This document shows, piece after piece, positions 1 to 8,386 of a stretch of 38,528 bases of DNA. The DNA is taken from IMG/VR virus record IMGVR_UViG_3300021959_000004, positions 1 through 38,528 of that record; one strand, 5' to 3'. The stretch comes from a virus. How positions within the stretch are numbered: the stretch's first letter is position 1; the number at the start of each line of letters is the position of its first letter. Under the pieces are notes generated by a model that searched no databases, was not told the origin of the DNA, and was given only the letters and a program-made list of their open reading frames with translations. The position numbers and the translations under genes are program-made.

Positions 1-1831
1 TGATTTAACAGTTATGGAAAGAAAACAAGCATTTTTAAATGCTACTATGGAAGCTGCTAAAGATAAAATTTCTAAATTACCACCAGAAGTTAGAACAGCT
101 AGACATAATTTTCAAGAAATGTCAGCAGATATAGCTAATCTTACCGCAGAAATTGGTGACTTTTTTACTCCAAAAGCAGAAGAAGCGGCTATAGCTGTAA
201 GCAAGTTAGCAAAGTCAATTGATGTTAATGACATGAAAAATATGACAAGTGCTGTTATAGGTATAGCTGGTTCATTCGGTGCTTATAAAATAGCTGTTTT
301 AGGTGTAAATATTGCAATGATGAAACTTGCATTCTCAACTGCTTTAGCAACTGGTGGAATATCAGCTGCAATAGGTCTTATAGTTGCATTAATGGCAAAG
401 TTGCACATGGGAGAAACAAATCAAGAGTTTGAAGACTTAACAGATCATGCCGATAATTTAAAAGAAGAAATTGCATTACTTGAAAAAGAATCTGATGCAT
501 TAGCTGTAACAACTGATATCTTAACGGAAGCACAAAAAAGAAATAAAGAACAATTAGAAAATAATGTTAAAGGAATAGGTAGTGAAATAAAATCTTTAAT
601 ATTAAAAAAAGCAGCTTTAATGGGTGTAAGTGATTTTGAAATAGCAAAATTAAAACTTGATAAAGAATTTGTAAAAAATCACCCAAAACTTATTGATATG
701 CTTGAAAAAGAATTTCAAATTATAGCGGCGTTAGAAAAAGAAAAAAAGGACAAAAAAGAAGCCGATAAACAAGATATTAAAAATATTAAAGATGAAATTA
801 AAGCAAAAGCTAAACAAGTAAGAGATGAAGAAAAGTTAATTAAAGAACGAAAAAATGCTTTAGATACTATTTTTAAAAATAATCAACACCATCAATTTAA
901 GACATTAGATGATCAAGCAATATATTTTAAAAGTTTATTAGATGGTGCAGAGCAACAAGCTCAAATTGATGTATGGTTAGCAGGTAAAAAAGAAGAAATA
1001 AAGAAAAAAAGCAATGATAAAATAGAGGCATTAAATAAACAACATCAAGATAGGATTAATAGTGCTAGGCAAAAAGTATTTGGAGACGATTTAAATTTTC
1101 AATTACAACAACTACAACTAGAAAAAGATAAATTTGCAAAACTTTTAACTGGTAAAGAAAATGAAATTGCATTAGAAAAATGGTTTCAAGGTCAGCAATC
1201 AGAGTTATCTCAACAACATTTAGAAGAAAAGAATTTAATTTATCAAGCAACAATGTCTTCTTATGATGCTTTTGTAGATAGTATGTTAGATAAAGATGCA
1301 AATTTTTTAGATGCTGAAAAAGCAATTAAAAGAGCTATTTTAGAGTCTACTATTAGATTTCTTGGAGAAATGATTAAAGAGCAAATTAAATCTTTTTTAA
1401 TTGAACACGCTTTACAAAAAGCTCAAAACAAAAAAACAGGGTCTGAAGCAATGAAAGATGGTGCTAAGATTGCTACTTATTATGGCCCAGGAGCTTTAGC
1501 CAAAACTTTAGCAAAAGGAGCTCCATATGTGTTAGGGGTTACAGCCGCTGTTGCTGCTTTTACCGCTGCTCAAAAGTTTGAAAAGGGTGGTGAAGTAGGC
1601 GGTAATAGGCATTCTCAAGGTGGTACATTAATTGAAGCTGAAAAAGGAGAGTTTGTAATGTCTAGAAATGCTGTACAATCAATAGGTTTAGAAAATTTAG
1701 CACAAATGAATGCCACTGGTAGTAGTAACGTTACTGTAAATATAAGAGGTCATATAATTGGAACAAGAGGGTTTGTAAGAGATATTTTAATACCAGAAAT
1801 TAATAAAAGCGTTAATCAAGGATTAGCTTAA
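1..1831 (+). CDS. Tape measure protein, C-terminal part (gene crosses the sequence ends)
   Basis: The reading frame is open from base 2 and is the continuation of the gene that starts at 37555; joined over the 87-bp end overlap it gives 905 aa, of which about 605 follow the ATG at base 14. Tape measure proteins set tail length and are carried inside the tail tube. Seen here: hydrophobic segments near residues 65-130 of this part, long charged Lys/Glu-rich helices in the middle, and a Gly-rich end with 'GGEVGG' and 'EKGEFVMS', which is typical of the C-terminus of siphophage tape measures. Its position between the tail-assembly chaperones and the tail-tip genes fits. The next gene starts on its stop codon (TAATG). 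Confidence 0.9.
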   Translation, partial: DLTVMERKQAFLNATMEAAKDKISKLPPEVRTARHNFQEMSADIANLTAEIGDFFTPKAEEAAIAVSKLAKSIDVNDMKNMTSAVIGIAGSFGAYKIAVLGVNIAMMKLAFSTALATGGISAAIGLIVALMAKLHMGETNQEFEDLTDHADNLKEEIALLEKESDALAVTTDILTEAQKRNKEQLENNVKGIGSEIKSLILKKAALMGVSDFEIAKLKLDKEFVKNHPKLIDMLEKEFQIIAALEKEKKDKKEADKQDIKNIKDEIKAKAKQVRDEEKLIKERKNALDTIFKNNQHHQFKTLDDQAIYFKSLLDGAEQQAQIDVWLAGKKEEIKKKSNDKIEALNKQHQDRINSARQKVFGDDLNFQLQQLQLEKDKFAKLLTGKENEIALEKWFQGQQSELSQQHLEEKNLIYQATMSSYDAFVDSMLDKDANFLDAEKAIKRAILESTIRFLGEMIKEQIKSFLIEHALQKAQNKKTGSEAMKDGAKIATYYGPGALAKTLAKGAPYVLGVTAAVAAFTAAQKFEKGGEVGGNRHSQGGTLIEAEKGEFVMSRNAVQSIGLENLAQMNATGSSNVTVNIRGHIIGTRGFVRDILIPEINKSVNQGLA

Positions 1832-4812
1832 TGTCAGTTGGATCAAATATAAAAGAAAATTGGTTATTTGATTTTTATAATCAAGATTCATACCTTAATT
1901 TTGATGGGGTTAATGATTATATTGATTTAGGGGGTACGACAAGTACTTCTCCTATTAGCGTATCAAGTAATGGCTCAATAGCTTTTTGGATTAATTTTCC
2001 AGTTTTAGGTACGCAAGAAGATATATTCTATAATAACTCGCAAGATTCTAATTATTCAGGTATTTTAATTGCTAAAGGATCTGATAATAAAATAGCAATC
2101 ACTTGGGGTGATGCTGCTGGAGCTGGAGAATCTAACAGGGAAACTATGACTAGTGGTACTGCACTTGAGGCAAATAAATGGTATTTTGTAGTTATTGGAA
2201 CTAATTTTGAGTCTTCCATAGTAGATAGAAATTCTAATTGTAAAATTTGGATTAATGGAGATGCTAGTGGCAATGTAACTAATTCTGGGACTTCTGATGA
2301 TAATGCTCCAAGCTATAGCCCTAATGGAGTTGCCTATATCGGTAGAGAAGTAGTTGGCACTGATGCATATGGTAGGTTTAAATTAAAAAACTTAGCAGTT
2401 TATAATGTATTTTTAAATCAAGCTAATGTTAATTCTTTATATAATAGCGGTAATTATATAAATTTTACTGAAGTAAGACTAGATGATTTAGTAGCTTATT
2501 ATAAATTTAACAATAATAAAAGAGCAACTGATTTTATAAATAATCAAAGTGGTAAAATTTATGGGGCTTCTTATGAAAACTCAGAGTTACATCTTTCTTT
2601 TCAAGATACAGTATACAATAGTAATTACTATCATGGTGTTGTTACTAATCAGCCCTCAATAAGAGAATCAATTGACTTATCAACCTCTAAAAGTAGTCGG
2701 TCTAACATTAATATTGATATTCCAGATTTTAAATATAAAAATAAATTAATATCTGAAGAATTATTTGGTACAAATGTGTATTTAAATTATAGTGTAAAAG
2801 TATATTCTCAAATAAATGATGGTACTCCAACTTTAATTGGATGTTTTAGAACATCTGATATTTCTACAAGTGGAAATTCTATATCTATATCATTAAAATC
2901 ATTTAATCCTTGGGATAATATTTCATCTCCTCAAGTAAAACATCCTTTACATAACATATATGAGCCTGTTGTTTATGGAGATTTTACTGGAGGTGCTGAT
3001 ACTAATAGCAGTAATCAAGCATATGGAGTTATGGGAACTGTTTTCCCTGTTCCAGTTTTACAAATATCTAGTAATTTTATATGGACTTTAATGCCTAGAG
3101 CGTATGTAGCAAGTGATAATTCATTTATTCATAATCATGTAGATGGTTTTAATGCACAGTTTACTCCGTTAAGGTTACATAGTCAAATATTTACAGATAC
3201 TTCTAACAGAGTTGATTCTGGAACAAGCACTACATTAGATGATAGTGGTTTAAATATTTTAAGTTCAAGAATTAGAGCAAAAGATAATAGTGGTGATTGG
3301 AAAAATAGTGCTTTTGCTGGTTATATTACTACAGAAGTTACTGACCCTGAATACGGAGGAAGTGTAACTTACTTTGATAATCAAGAAAATATGTTTAAAT
3401 GGAAACCTAATAATGTATTAGATGATACAGTGTTTGCATCAAAATCTTTTGATGTTAGTACTTTAGATACATATTATTTAATGGTACAAACACCTAAAAA
3501 AAGATTTACATTAGAGTATGTATATTATTATTTAGCTAGAATATCTGTGGAAGCTACTGATGGGAGTTTAGGAACTGAACAGCAAATAAATTGGGATGCT
3601 TTTTCAAATCAATTTGATTCTAGTAATGATGATTTAATAGATTATAATTCTTTTGGAAATTATGCAAGGTTTTATGATACTGTTATAAGAGGTGGAACAG
3701 GCTCTAATAGTACGTATAGCGGAGGTATAGCTTTAGGCTTAACAGCAGGGAATAAAATAGATAATAGGCAAGGAGCAATGTGCCCAGATAATTTGCTTTT
3801 AAAATTACAAACTCCATCTGGAACTGGATTAAGTGGATATAACCAAGAAGATTTTAAATGTAAAATACACTCTTTACAACTTTACCATGTAGTTGAACTG
3901 CCTGCTTTTTCTAATGATGATGATGTTCAAGATGACCATGAACAATTAGCAAGAACAGAGTATTTTTATTCAGGTGGTAATGGATTACAGCATAATATAG
4001 TAGGCTTAGCGGGTAATAATATTACAGAAATACATGAAGCACATTTAGATTTAATGAATAGATTTGCTGGTTTTGATGTTGATTCTGACCCAACTAATAC
4101 AAACCAAATTATTGGTTATGGTAGTGATGCTGCAAATGATGGATTATTAGACGATACAAAAGATTGGAAAATTAGATATTGGCAATTAGAACCTACTAGT
4201 TTAGCACATACATTAGAAAAACTGCAATATGAAGGTGGTTTTATATTTAGATTTAGAAGAGGCGATCAAAACCAACCAGAATACATATTTATAAAAGACT
4301 CTTATACTTCAACAGATTTAACATTATCTCAATATGATTTAAAAAATATTAATATAAACCCAGACTCTTTTAACTCTATAGTAACTAAAATGGATATTAA
4401 TTATCAAAAACATCCAAACCCAAGCAACACTAAATATTTATTTTTACAGAACTGCTCCAATCCTTCTTCAAAAGCAGAATATGTTATTAATGCAAAAGAA
4501 AATAAAAAAGATATAAAACTTGATGCTTATGTATATCCAGAAATACCTTCAAGCCCATCAAATAATCCTAACGATGATTTCTATAGTTATTATAACAATA
4601 TTAATGGGGTAGTTAGATTAAATATATCATCTGAGTTAATAAACCCAAAATACTTTGATATTAATGTTGGTAACACTGTTCAATTTACCGATATGTACCC
4701 AGTAAAAATGTTTGATAAGTCTTTTACTAATATGGTTTTTATGATTACATCAATATCAAGAACAGTTGGATCAATAAAATTTAAAGCTAGAGAAATAGGA
4801 GTAATATCATAA
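1831..4812 (+). CDS. Tail-tip/baseplate protein with LamG-like insertion near the N-terminus
   Basis: 993 aa, start overlapping the tape measure stop, with AAGGA upstream. Residues about 21-250 look like a LamG/concanavalin-type carbohydrate-binding domain ('YLNFDGVNDYIDLG' at the start, 'KWYFV', 'IWINGD', 'AYIGRE' and 'LVAYYKFNNN' later). The protein before and after this domain reads as one continuous tail-tip domain ('NWLFDFYNQDS' then 'LHLSFQDTVYNSNYYHGVV'), so the lectin-like part looks inserted. The rest (to residue 993) is beta-rich with no motif I can name; its end resembles tail-tip hub proteins. Place in the operon, directly after the tape measure, supports a role in the distal tail and in contact with host surface sugars. 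The function is inferred. Confidence 0.75.
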   Translation: MSVGSNIKENWLFDFYNQDSYLNFDGVNDYIDLGGTTSTSPISVSSNGSIAFWINFPVLGTQEDIFYNNSQDSNYSGILIAKGSDNKIAITWGDAAGAGESNRETMTSGTALEANKWYFVVIGTNFESSIVDRNSNCKIWINGDASGNVTNSGTSDDNAPSYSPNGVAYIGREVVGTDAYGRFKLKNLAVYNVFLNQANVNSLYNSGNYINFTEVRLDDLVAYYKFNNNKRATDFINNQSGKIYGASYENSELHLSFQDTVYNSNYYHGVVTNQPSIRESIDLSTSKSSRSNINIDIPDFKYKNKLISEELFGTNVYLNYSVKVYSQINDGTPTLIGCFRTSDISTSGNSISISLKSFNPWDNISSPQVKHPLHNIYEPVVYGDFTGGADTNSSNQAYGVMGTVFPVPVLQISSNFIWTLMPRAYVASDNSFIHNHVDGFNAQFTPLRLHSQIFTDTSNRVDSGTSTTLDDSGLNILSSRIRAKDNSGDWKNSAFAGYITTEVTDPEYGGSVTYFDNQENMFKWKPNNVLDDTVFASKSFDVSTLDTYYLMVQTPKKRFTLEYVYYYLARISVEATDGSLGTEQQINWDAFSNQFDSSNDDLIDYNSFGNYARFYDTVIRGGTGSNSTYSGGIALGLTAGNKIDNRQGAMCPDNLLLKLQTPSGTGLSGYNQEDFKCKIHSLQLYHVVELPAFSNDDDVQDDHEQLARTEYFYSGGNGLQHNIVGLAGNNITEIHEAHLDLMNRFAGFDVDSDPTNTNQIIGYGSDAANDGLLDDTKDWKIRYWQLEPTSLAHTLEKLQYEGGFIFRFRRGDQNQPEYIFIKDSYTSTDLTLSQYDLKNININPDSFNSIVTKMDINYQKHPNPSNTKYLFLQNCSNPSSKAEYVINAKENKKDIKLDAYVYPEIPSSPSNNPNDDFYSYYNNINGVVRLNISSELINPKYFDINVGNTVQFTDMYPVKMFDKSFTNMVFMITSISRTVGSIKFKAREIGVIS

Positions 4813-5885
4813 TGTCAAATATGAATATAAGAACACCAAGATTTTATGTAGACTACGTTAATTTTTTAAAAACTCGTGACCCTGTAGGAGGTCATTATGG
4901 AATACAAGCAAGTAACTCTGATGATATAAGTTTATCTAGTGGTAGCACTGTTGATGAACTATATGATATGCGACCATTAAATCAAGTTGAATTTAATACA
5001 ACAGGCAATACTGATGGTCATTTAAAACTATGGATTGATTTAAAAAGCACTTCTTTTAAAGTAGATTTTATAGCAATATTAAATCATAATATGGTAGGTG
5101 CTGATGCAAAAATTAGAGTAAGTAGTGATGACCACGCTACAGATAAAGCTGAGATTATAGCCGTTAATCATGCGGGAGCTTCAAACAAACAAGCTATATC
5201 TAATGTTGTAGGTGGAGTAACAAGTGACCCAGCAGATCATTTAATTGGCCCAGATTTAACTGACAGTTGGGGAGCTGGTCATACAATTATAAGTTTTACA
5301 GGAGTCCAAGATAGGTTTTGGGGTATCCAATTTGAAGGTACAACAAATGGAGATGATAGTGGTGCGGGTGCTTTATTTAATCCAACTACTAATTTAAAAA
5401 TAGGATGTATATTGTTAGGTCAATACCATGATATGCCACATAGCCCTGATTTAAATGTAAAAAGAACAATAGCTTTTGATAGCGTTAATATTCAAGAATC
5501 TTTAGGTGGGCAAAGATATTCTACAATGTCTAATTATGGCAGAAAAAATATAAGCGATTCTAATAAAAGCCCTTTTCACACTTATTATAATGCATTTGGT
5601 GCTTATGGAGGTAGAATGTCATATGATATGAAGTTTAGCTATCTAAATTCAACAGATATAATGCCTGATAATTATAACGAATTTCAACCTAGTGATGAAG
5701 GTATAATTGAAGACCTATGGAATAAAACAAATGGCAACCATACTCCTTTTATATTTACTCAAGATAAAACAAGTAGTGATTATTCTGATTATTTATTTGC
5801 TAGATTTGCTCAAAATAGTTTAAATATGACTCAAGTAGCACCTGATGTATTTGATGTTTCTATGAAGATTGAAGAAGAGTTTTAA
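4812..5885 (+). CDS. Putative tail-tip protein
   Basis: 357 aa, start ATG overlaps the stop of the preceding tail-tip gene (TAATG). No motif is recognised with certainty. It is rich in Asp, Ser, Asn and Gly with alternating hydrophobic residues, as expected for a beta-sandwich virion protein, and 'FIAILNHNM' followed by beta-rich sequence is compatible with a discoidin-like fold. It is the last gene of the rightward structural arm and its 3' end overlaps the convergent NinB-like gene by 26 bp. By position it is a tail-tip or minor tail protein; no enzyme motif was seen. Confidence 0.65.
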   Translation: MSNMNIRTPRFYVDYVNFLKTRDPVGGHYGIQASNSDDISLSSGSTVDELYDMRPLNQVEFNTTGNTDGHLKLWIDLKSTSFKVDFIAILNHNMVGADAKIRVSSDDHATDKAEIIAVNHAGASNKQAISNVVGGVTSDPADHLIGPDLTDSWGAGHTIISFTGVQDRFWGIQFEGTTNGDDSGAGALFNPTTNLKIGCILLGQYHDMPHSPDLNVKRTIAFDSVNIQESLGGQRYSTMSNYGRKNISDSNKSPFHTYYNAFGAYGGRMSYDMKFSYLNSTDIMPDNYNEFQPSDEGIIEDLWNKTNGNHTPFIFTQDKTSSDYSDYLFARFAQNSLNMTQVAPDVFDVSMKIEEEF

Positions 5886-6222
5886 CATCTGGAATTACAA
5901 CATTTAAATCAATTGCTGCCCATCTAATTATACGCTCTATAAACTGTGAAAATTCTTTTGTAGTTAAGACTTTTGTACTATCTATATTAAAATGGTCTTT
6001 GATTGCTTGATGCATTTCTTGGTTAGTGTATCCTAAATCTTCTGCTAATAAATCTACAATCTTCCAATAATAATTATTTTGCTGTGAAGATCTTACTCCC
6101 GTTTCAGTTAGTTCAAGATAGTAGTTACCACTATAATTACTAATAGTATTATCAAATTCATCTCTATTTGTAATAATTAATTTGCCGTTTTTTATTTCGC
6201 AGGGGAATCGCATTTTGGACAT
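5860..6222 (-). CDS. NinB-like recombination protein (putative)
   Basis: 120 aa from the ATG at 6222 (SD-like GGAAAAAGT just upstream; a further ATG at 6213 is possible, and the frame is open to 6261). The middle has 'RSSQQNNYYWKIV', matching the R-S-x-x-Q-N-x(3)-W core of the NinB family, followed by helices around 'QEMHQAIKDHF'. NinB proteins (lambda Orf) help phage recombination by acting on ssDNA/SSB. It is the last gene of the leftward early operon, overlaps the preceding zinc-ribbon gene by 31 bp, and runs tail-to-tail into the last tail gene by 26 bp. The family assignment rests on this motif and length only. Confidence 0.6.
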   Translation of the reverse strand: MSKMRFPCEIKNGKLIITNRDEFDNTISNYSGNYYLELTETGVRSSQQNNYYWKIVDLLAEDLGYTNQEMHQAIKDHFNIDSTKVLTTKEFSQFIERIIRWAAIDLNVVIPDVKTLLQSS

Positions 6223-6455
6223 ACTTTTTCCTTCCATAATTTTATATCTGTAGATGCCCATAAGCGACCTTCATACATATTCCATTTACGACTGCATCCA
6301 GGACACCAAGATAAGTTTCTATCTGCCCGTATTTCGTCAGTTTCCCTAGGCCTTCTATGGGTTTTTTCCTTTACATCACTATATAAGGCATCTATGACCC
6401 ATTGAATTGATCCAAATTTATTTTTTGACAGAATTACGCTCCTCAATGATACCAC
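6192..6455 (-). CDS. Small zinc-ribbon protein
   Basis: Up to 87 aa. Two cysteine pairs, 'CPGC' and C-terminal 'CPKC', about 25 residues apart, form a likely zinc ribbon; the N-terminal half is basic (K/R around 'EKTHRRPRE'). The start is not clear: the upstream ATG at 6455 lies inside the preceding gene without a good ribosome binding site, while an AGGAG lies about 7 nt before an in-frame CTG near 6437. It overlaps both neighbours in the leftward early operon. Nucleic-acid binding is likely from the zinc ribbon, but the role is unknown. Confidence 0.6.
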   Translation of the reverse strand: MVSLRSVILSKNKFGSIQWVIDALYSDVKEKTHRRPRETDEIRADRNLSWCPGCSRKWNMYEGRLWASTDIKLWKEKVCPKCDSPAK

Positions 6456-6738
6456 CTAGTAATAATAAGTAGTTTCTAGCATCGTGTATTCTACCCATAA
6501 TAGATTCTTCACTTGATTCTTTGCCCGTATGAATATAATTCCTAATAGAGTCCATATGTTTAAGTAGATATATCATAGTAACTTGCTCTGCACTTAACCC
6601 CATTCGTTCAGCAATGCTTTTAAAGTTTTTAAACTTATCTTCATCAGAGACAGTATACTCTTCACCCTTAACTAGCATAAGTCTATTCTCTTCTTTTTGC
6701 ATTGACTTTGCCCACTTTATAAAATCAGGCACTTTCAT
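6418..6738 (-). CDS. All-alpha protein resembling DUF1599/NTP-pyrophosphohydrolase-like phage proteins
   Basis: 106 aa. Seen: 'KGEEYT' near residue 24, 'KNFKSIAERMG', 'LLKHMDSI' and 'GRIHDARNYLLLL'. This order (K-G-x-E-Y, then N-F, then K-H-x-x-S-I, then D-A-x-N-Y-L) is what I associate with small helical phage proteins of the DUF1599 / nucleotide-modification-associated type, which resemble MazG-like NTP pyrophosphohydrolases with acidic metal ligands (E26, E27 and the Asp of 'HDARNY'). If right, it acts on the nucleotide pool. It overlaps the 38-aa membrane gene upstream by 4 nt (ATGA). The family is assigned from memory of its pattern and is tentative. Confidence 0.5.
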   Translation of the reverse strand: MKVPDFIKWAKSMQKEENRLMLVKGEEYTVSDEDKFKNFKSIAERMGLSAEQVTMIYLLKHMDSIRNYIHTGKESSEESIMGRIHDARNYLLLLGGIIEERNSVKK

Positions 6739-6851
6739 TTACTTCTCCAATATACCCATTTAGATTTAGTGGTTTCCCACATTCCATCTTCCCACAATTT
6801 ACTATTATAAATAACCAACCCTAATACAAACATTAACATTACTTCTATCAT
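6735..6851 (-). CDS. 38-aa membrane protein
   Basis: ATG at 6851 with a strong AAGGAG 6-7 nt upstream; 38 codons ending at TGA that overlaps the next start (ATGA). The sequence starts 'MIEVMLMFVLGLVIY', a single hydrophobic segment, followed by a polar Trp-rich tail ('WEDGMWE', 'KWVYW'). A small inner-membrane protein of unknown role. The good ribosome binding site and coupled start make it a real gene despite its size. Confidence 0.65.
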   Translation of the reverse strand: MIEVMLMFVLGLVIYNSKLWEDGMWETTKSKWVYWRSK

Positions 6852-6952
6852 ATTGTACTCCTTATATTAATTTTTTTGCCCCATGAACGCCAATTCATTT
6901 CAGTCAAACAGTTTATTTCAAACCACTGTTTATTATTAAAATTAAGGGGCAA
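6848..6952 (-). CDS. Possible 34-aa protein with TTG start
   Basis: An open frame fills the gap between the HNH gene and the 38-aa membrane gene. It starts at TTG (6952) with GGGGAG about 7 nt upstream and ends at a TGA that overlaps the next ATG by 4 nt, the pattern used by other tiny genes here. The peptide is Trp/Asn-rich ('NNKQWFEIN', 'MNWRSWGKK') and has no known motif. The spacing, SD and overlap support translation; the lack of ATG and the short length argue for caution. Confidence 0.4.
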   Translation of the reverse strand: MPLNFNNKQWFEINCLTEMNWRSWGKKINIRSTI

Positions 6953-6954
6953 TT

Positions 6955-7305
6955 CTATACTCCCCAGATGTCATTATAAATTAAATCATAATCAGCATCT
7001 ACGTACTTAATCATTGAATTTTTTTTCATTTTTAAATCTTCATACCACTGGATGCCACGCTTTTCAATAGCCCATTCAACAAACTCTGCGGGAGTTTTAT
7101 GAGCTGAAAAATTTGACGAAAAAACATGACATCCAACACACAAACAAAAACCATTTCTTAAGTCCCAACGCACAACACGAATAGACCTAGAGTAGAAATG
7201 GTGAGCATTAAGCGGTTTTGTTTTATGGCAGTTTTCACACATACCATATTCTCTAATTTTCTTAGCCCACGCATTATCTAACTTCTTTATTAATGGTTTC
7301 TTCAA
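6955..7305 (-). CDS. HNH-type endonuclease (NinG-like arrangement)
   Basis: 116 aa. Seen: 'CENCHKTKPLNAHHFYSR' near residues 23-40, 'RWDLRNGFCLCVGCH' near 46-60 and 'AHKTPAEF'. This is the beta-beta-alpha-metal (HNH) arrangement with two CxxC pairs for a structural zinc and His-His plus Asn and His as catalytic and metal ligands. The sequence pattern also resembles NinG/Rap-type phage nucleases that act in recombination. It sits 1 nt from the SSB-like gene in the early operon, near NinB-like protein, which favours recombination or replication over a homing role. Confidence 0.75.
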   Translation of the reverse strand: MKKPLIKKLDNAWAKKIREYGMCENCHKTKPLNAHHFYSRSIRVVRWDLRNGFCLCVGCHVFSSNFSAHKTPAEFVEWAIEKRGIQWYEDLKMKKNSMIKYVDADYDLIYNDIWGV

Positions 7306-7788
7306 CTAGATCGGTAGACCATCTGATTCACTACCATGCAACACACTCAATAAGCTATACATCCTGGATTCAATCTCTTCTACATCAAAATCATCTCCCA
7401 TACTCTGCACTGCAAGCTTTAAACATACTTGCTTATGTATATCAGCAGTCCTACTATCAGTAGATTTACCACTAACTACAGATTGAACTGGAGCTGCAGT
7501 AGAGTTAGATGCATCCCTTGCAGGTGTACCATTTTTAGGTATAACCTCCCACTGAATACGACCTTGATCAGTTTCATTCTTATTAATCTGTACCACATCG
7601 CCCGTAGAATAATACTTCATCTTTTCATGCAGTAAGTCAGTAGCAAAAAGACTTACATCTTGCCCCTCACTTTTCAAACCATAAAGATTCCAATTGCCAT
7701 AATCATTAGTACCTTGCTTACAATTGTCAAACATTAATTCGACTACTGCACTTCCGTTAGTTGGTATTTTTAGTTGTGTTGTTTCCAT
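7306..7788 (-). CDS. Putative ssDNA-binding (OB-fold) protein
   Basis: 160 aa, start ATG with AGGAG 5 nt upstream. The first 90 residues are beta-rich with pattern 'GNWNLYGLKSEGQDVSLF' and 'YYSTGDVVQINK', as in OB-fold single-strand DNA-binding proteins; a Ser/Thr/Ala-rich linker (about residues 90-112) then leads to a helical segment and an acidic end. It lies in the replication part of the early operon between a small unknown gene and the HNH gene. This is a fold-level guess from pattern and context; no residue motif proves it. Confidence 0.5.
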   Translation of the reverse strand: METTQLKIPTNGSAVVELMFDNCKQGTNDYGNWNLYGLKSEGQDVSLFATDLLHEKMKYYSTGDVVQINKNETDQGRIQWEVIPKNGTPARDASNSTAAPVQSVVSGKSTDSRTADIHKQVCLKLAVQSMGDDFDVEEIESRMYSLLSVLHGSESDGLPI

Positions 7789-7799
7789 TCTTACTCCTG

Positions 7800-8051
7800 T
7801 TAGTTAAGTTCTTTTTGCACCATTTCTGTAATATCTGTCCATTCAGATATCCCATCTTTCAAGTCATGTTGAACAGCACAAGACTCCATAAAAGCTTTTC
7901 TAGACTTATACTTTTCTAGATGTTCCTCTACTCCCTCTATAAGATCTCGAAGTGAAGCCCTATGAATTGTAACGCTTTTATCTTTGATTGTATTAGGATT
8001 TGTCCACACAATTGTCCCATAATAAGTATTAAATCGGTCATATTCCTTCAT
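7800..8051 (-). CDS. Small protein of unknown function
   Basis: 83 aa. ATG overlaps the stop of the upstream HTH gene (TAATG), showing coupled translation. The sequence is charged and helical with 'LRDLIEGVEEHLEKY', a single pair of cysteine-free ends apart from one Cys near residue 59, and 'YDRFNTYYGTIVWTNPNT' at the start. I do not recognise a family. It belongs to the leftward early operon between the winged-helix protein and the SSB-like protein. Confidence 0.6.
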   Translation of the reverse strand: MKEYDRFNTYYGTIVWTNPNTIKDKSVTIHRASLRDLIEGVEEHLEKYKSRKAFMESCAVQHDLKDGISEWTDITEMVQKELN

Positions 8052-8335
8052 TATAAGTTCCCCTCTAAGTTAAATTCCCATACATACTCTGGACGACCAT
8101 AAATACTAGTCTTCTTTACTTTAGTTTTAATTAAACGACCTGACTTAGTTAAGTTAGTAATACACCTTCTAACTGATGTAAGCAAAGCATCTGCTGACAT
8201 TCTTGACCATATTTCAGTGGGAGTTGCCTTGCCTTTTACAGTAAAATAATTTAATATCTTAGCTTCTTGTGACAACGCTTTAGATTTGTAACTTTTTAAA
8301 TCATTACCATCTTGTTTAGTTGTATTGTAATACAT
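8051..8335 (-). CDS. Winged-helix DNA-binding protein
   Basis: 94 aa. Residues 25-85 follow a winged-helix pattern: 'EAKILNYF' helix, 'ATPTEIWSRM' then 'TSVRRCITNLTKSGRLI' (recognition helix) and a basic beta-wing ending in 'YGRPEYVWEF'. Such small proteins bind DNA as regulators or replication accessory factors. It stands after the phosphoesterase and before small early genes. Its target is unknown; an early-gene regulator is possible. Confidence 0.65.
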   Translation of the reverse strand: MYYNTTKQDGNDLKSYKSKALSQEAKILNYFTVKGKATPTEIWSRMSADALLTSVRRCITNLTKSGRLIKTKVKKTSIYGRPEYVWEFNLEGNL

Positions 8336-8386
8336 TATATTCTCCTTATTTGTTAGTTAAAAACTACTAATGTAACTTATAGACTG

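Noticed and set aside
1-87. 87-bp terminal repeat as a biological terminal redundancy
   Set aside because: Its length matches an assembly k-mer and it lies inside one gene in frame; it is an assembly overlap.
6955-7305. HNH gene as a homing endonuclease
   Set aside because: It is in-line with the early operon, with no intron or disrupted neighbour; a NinG-like recombination role fits better.
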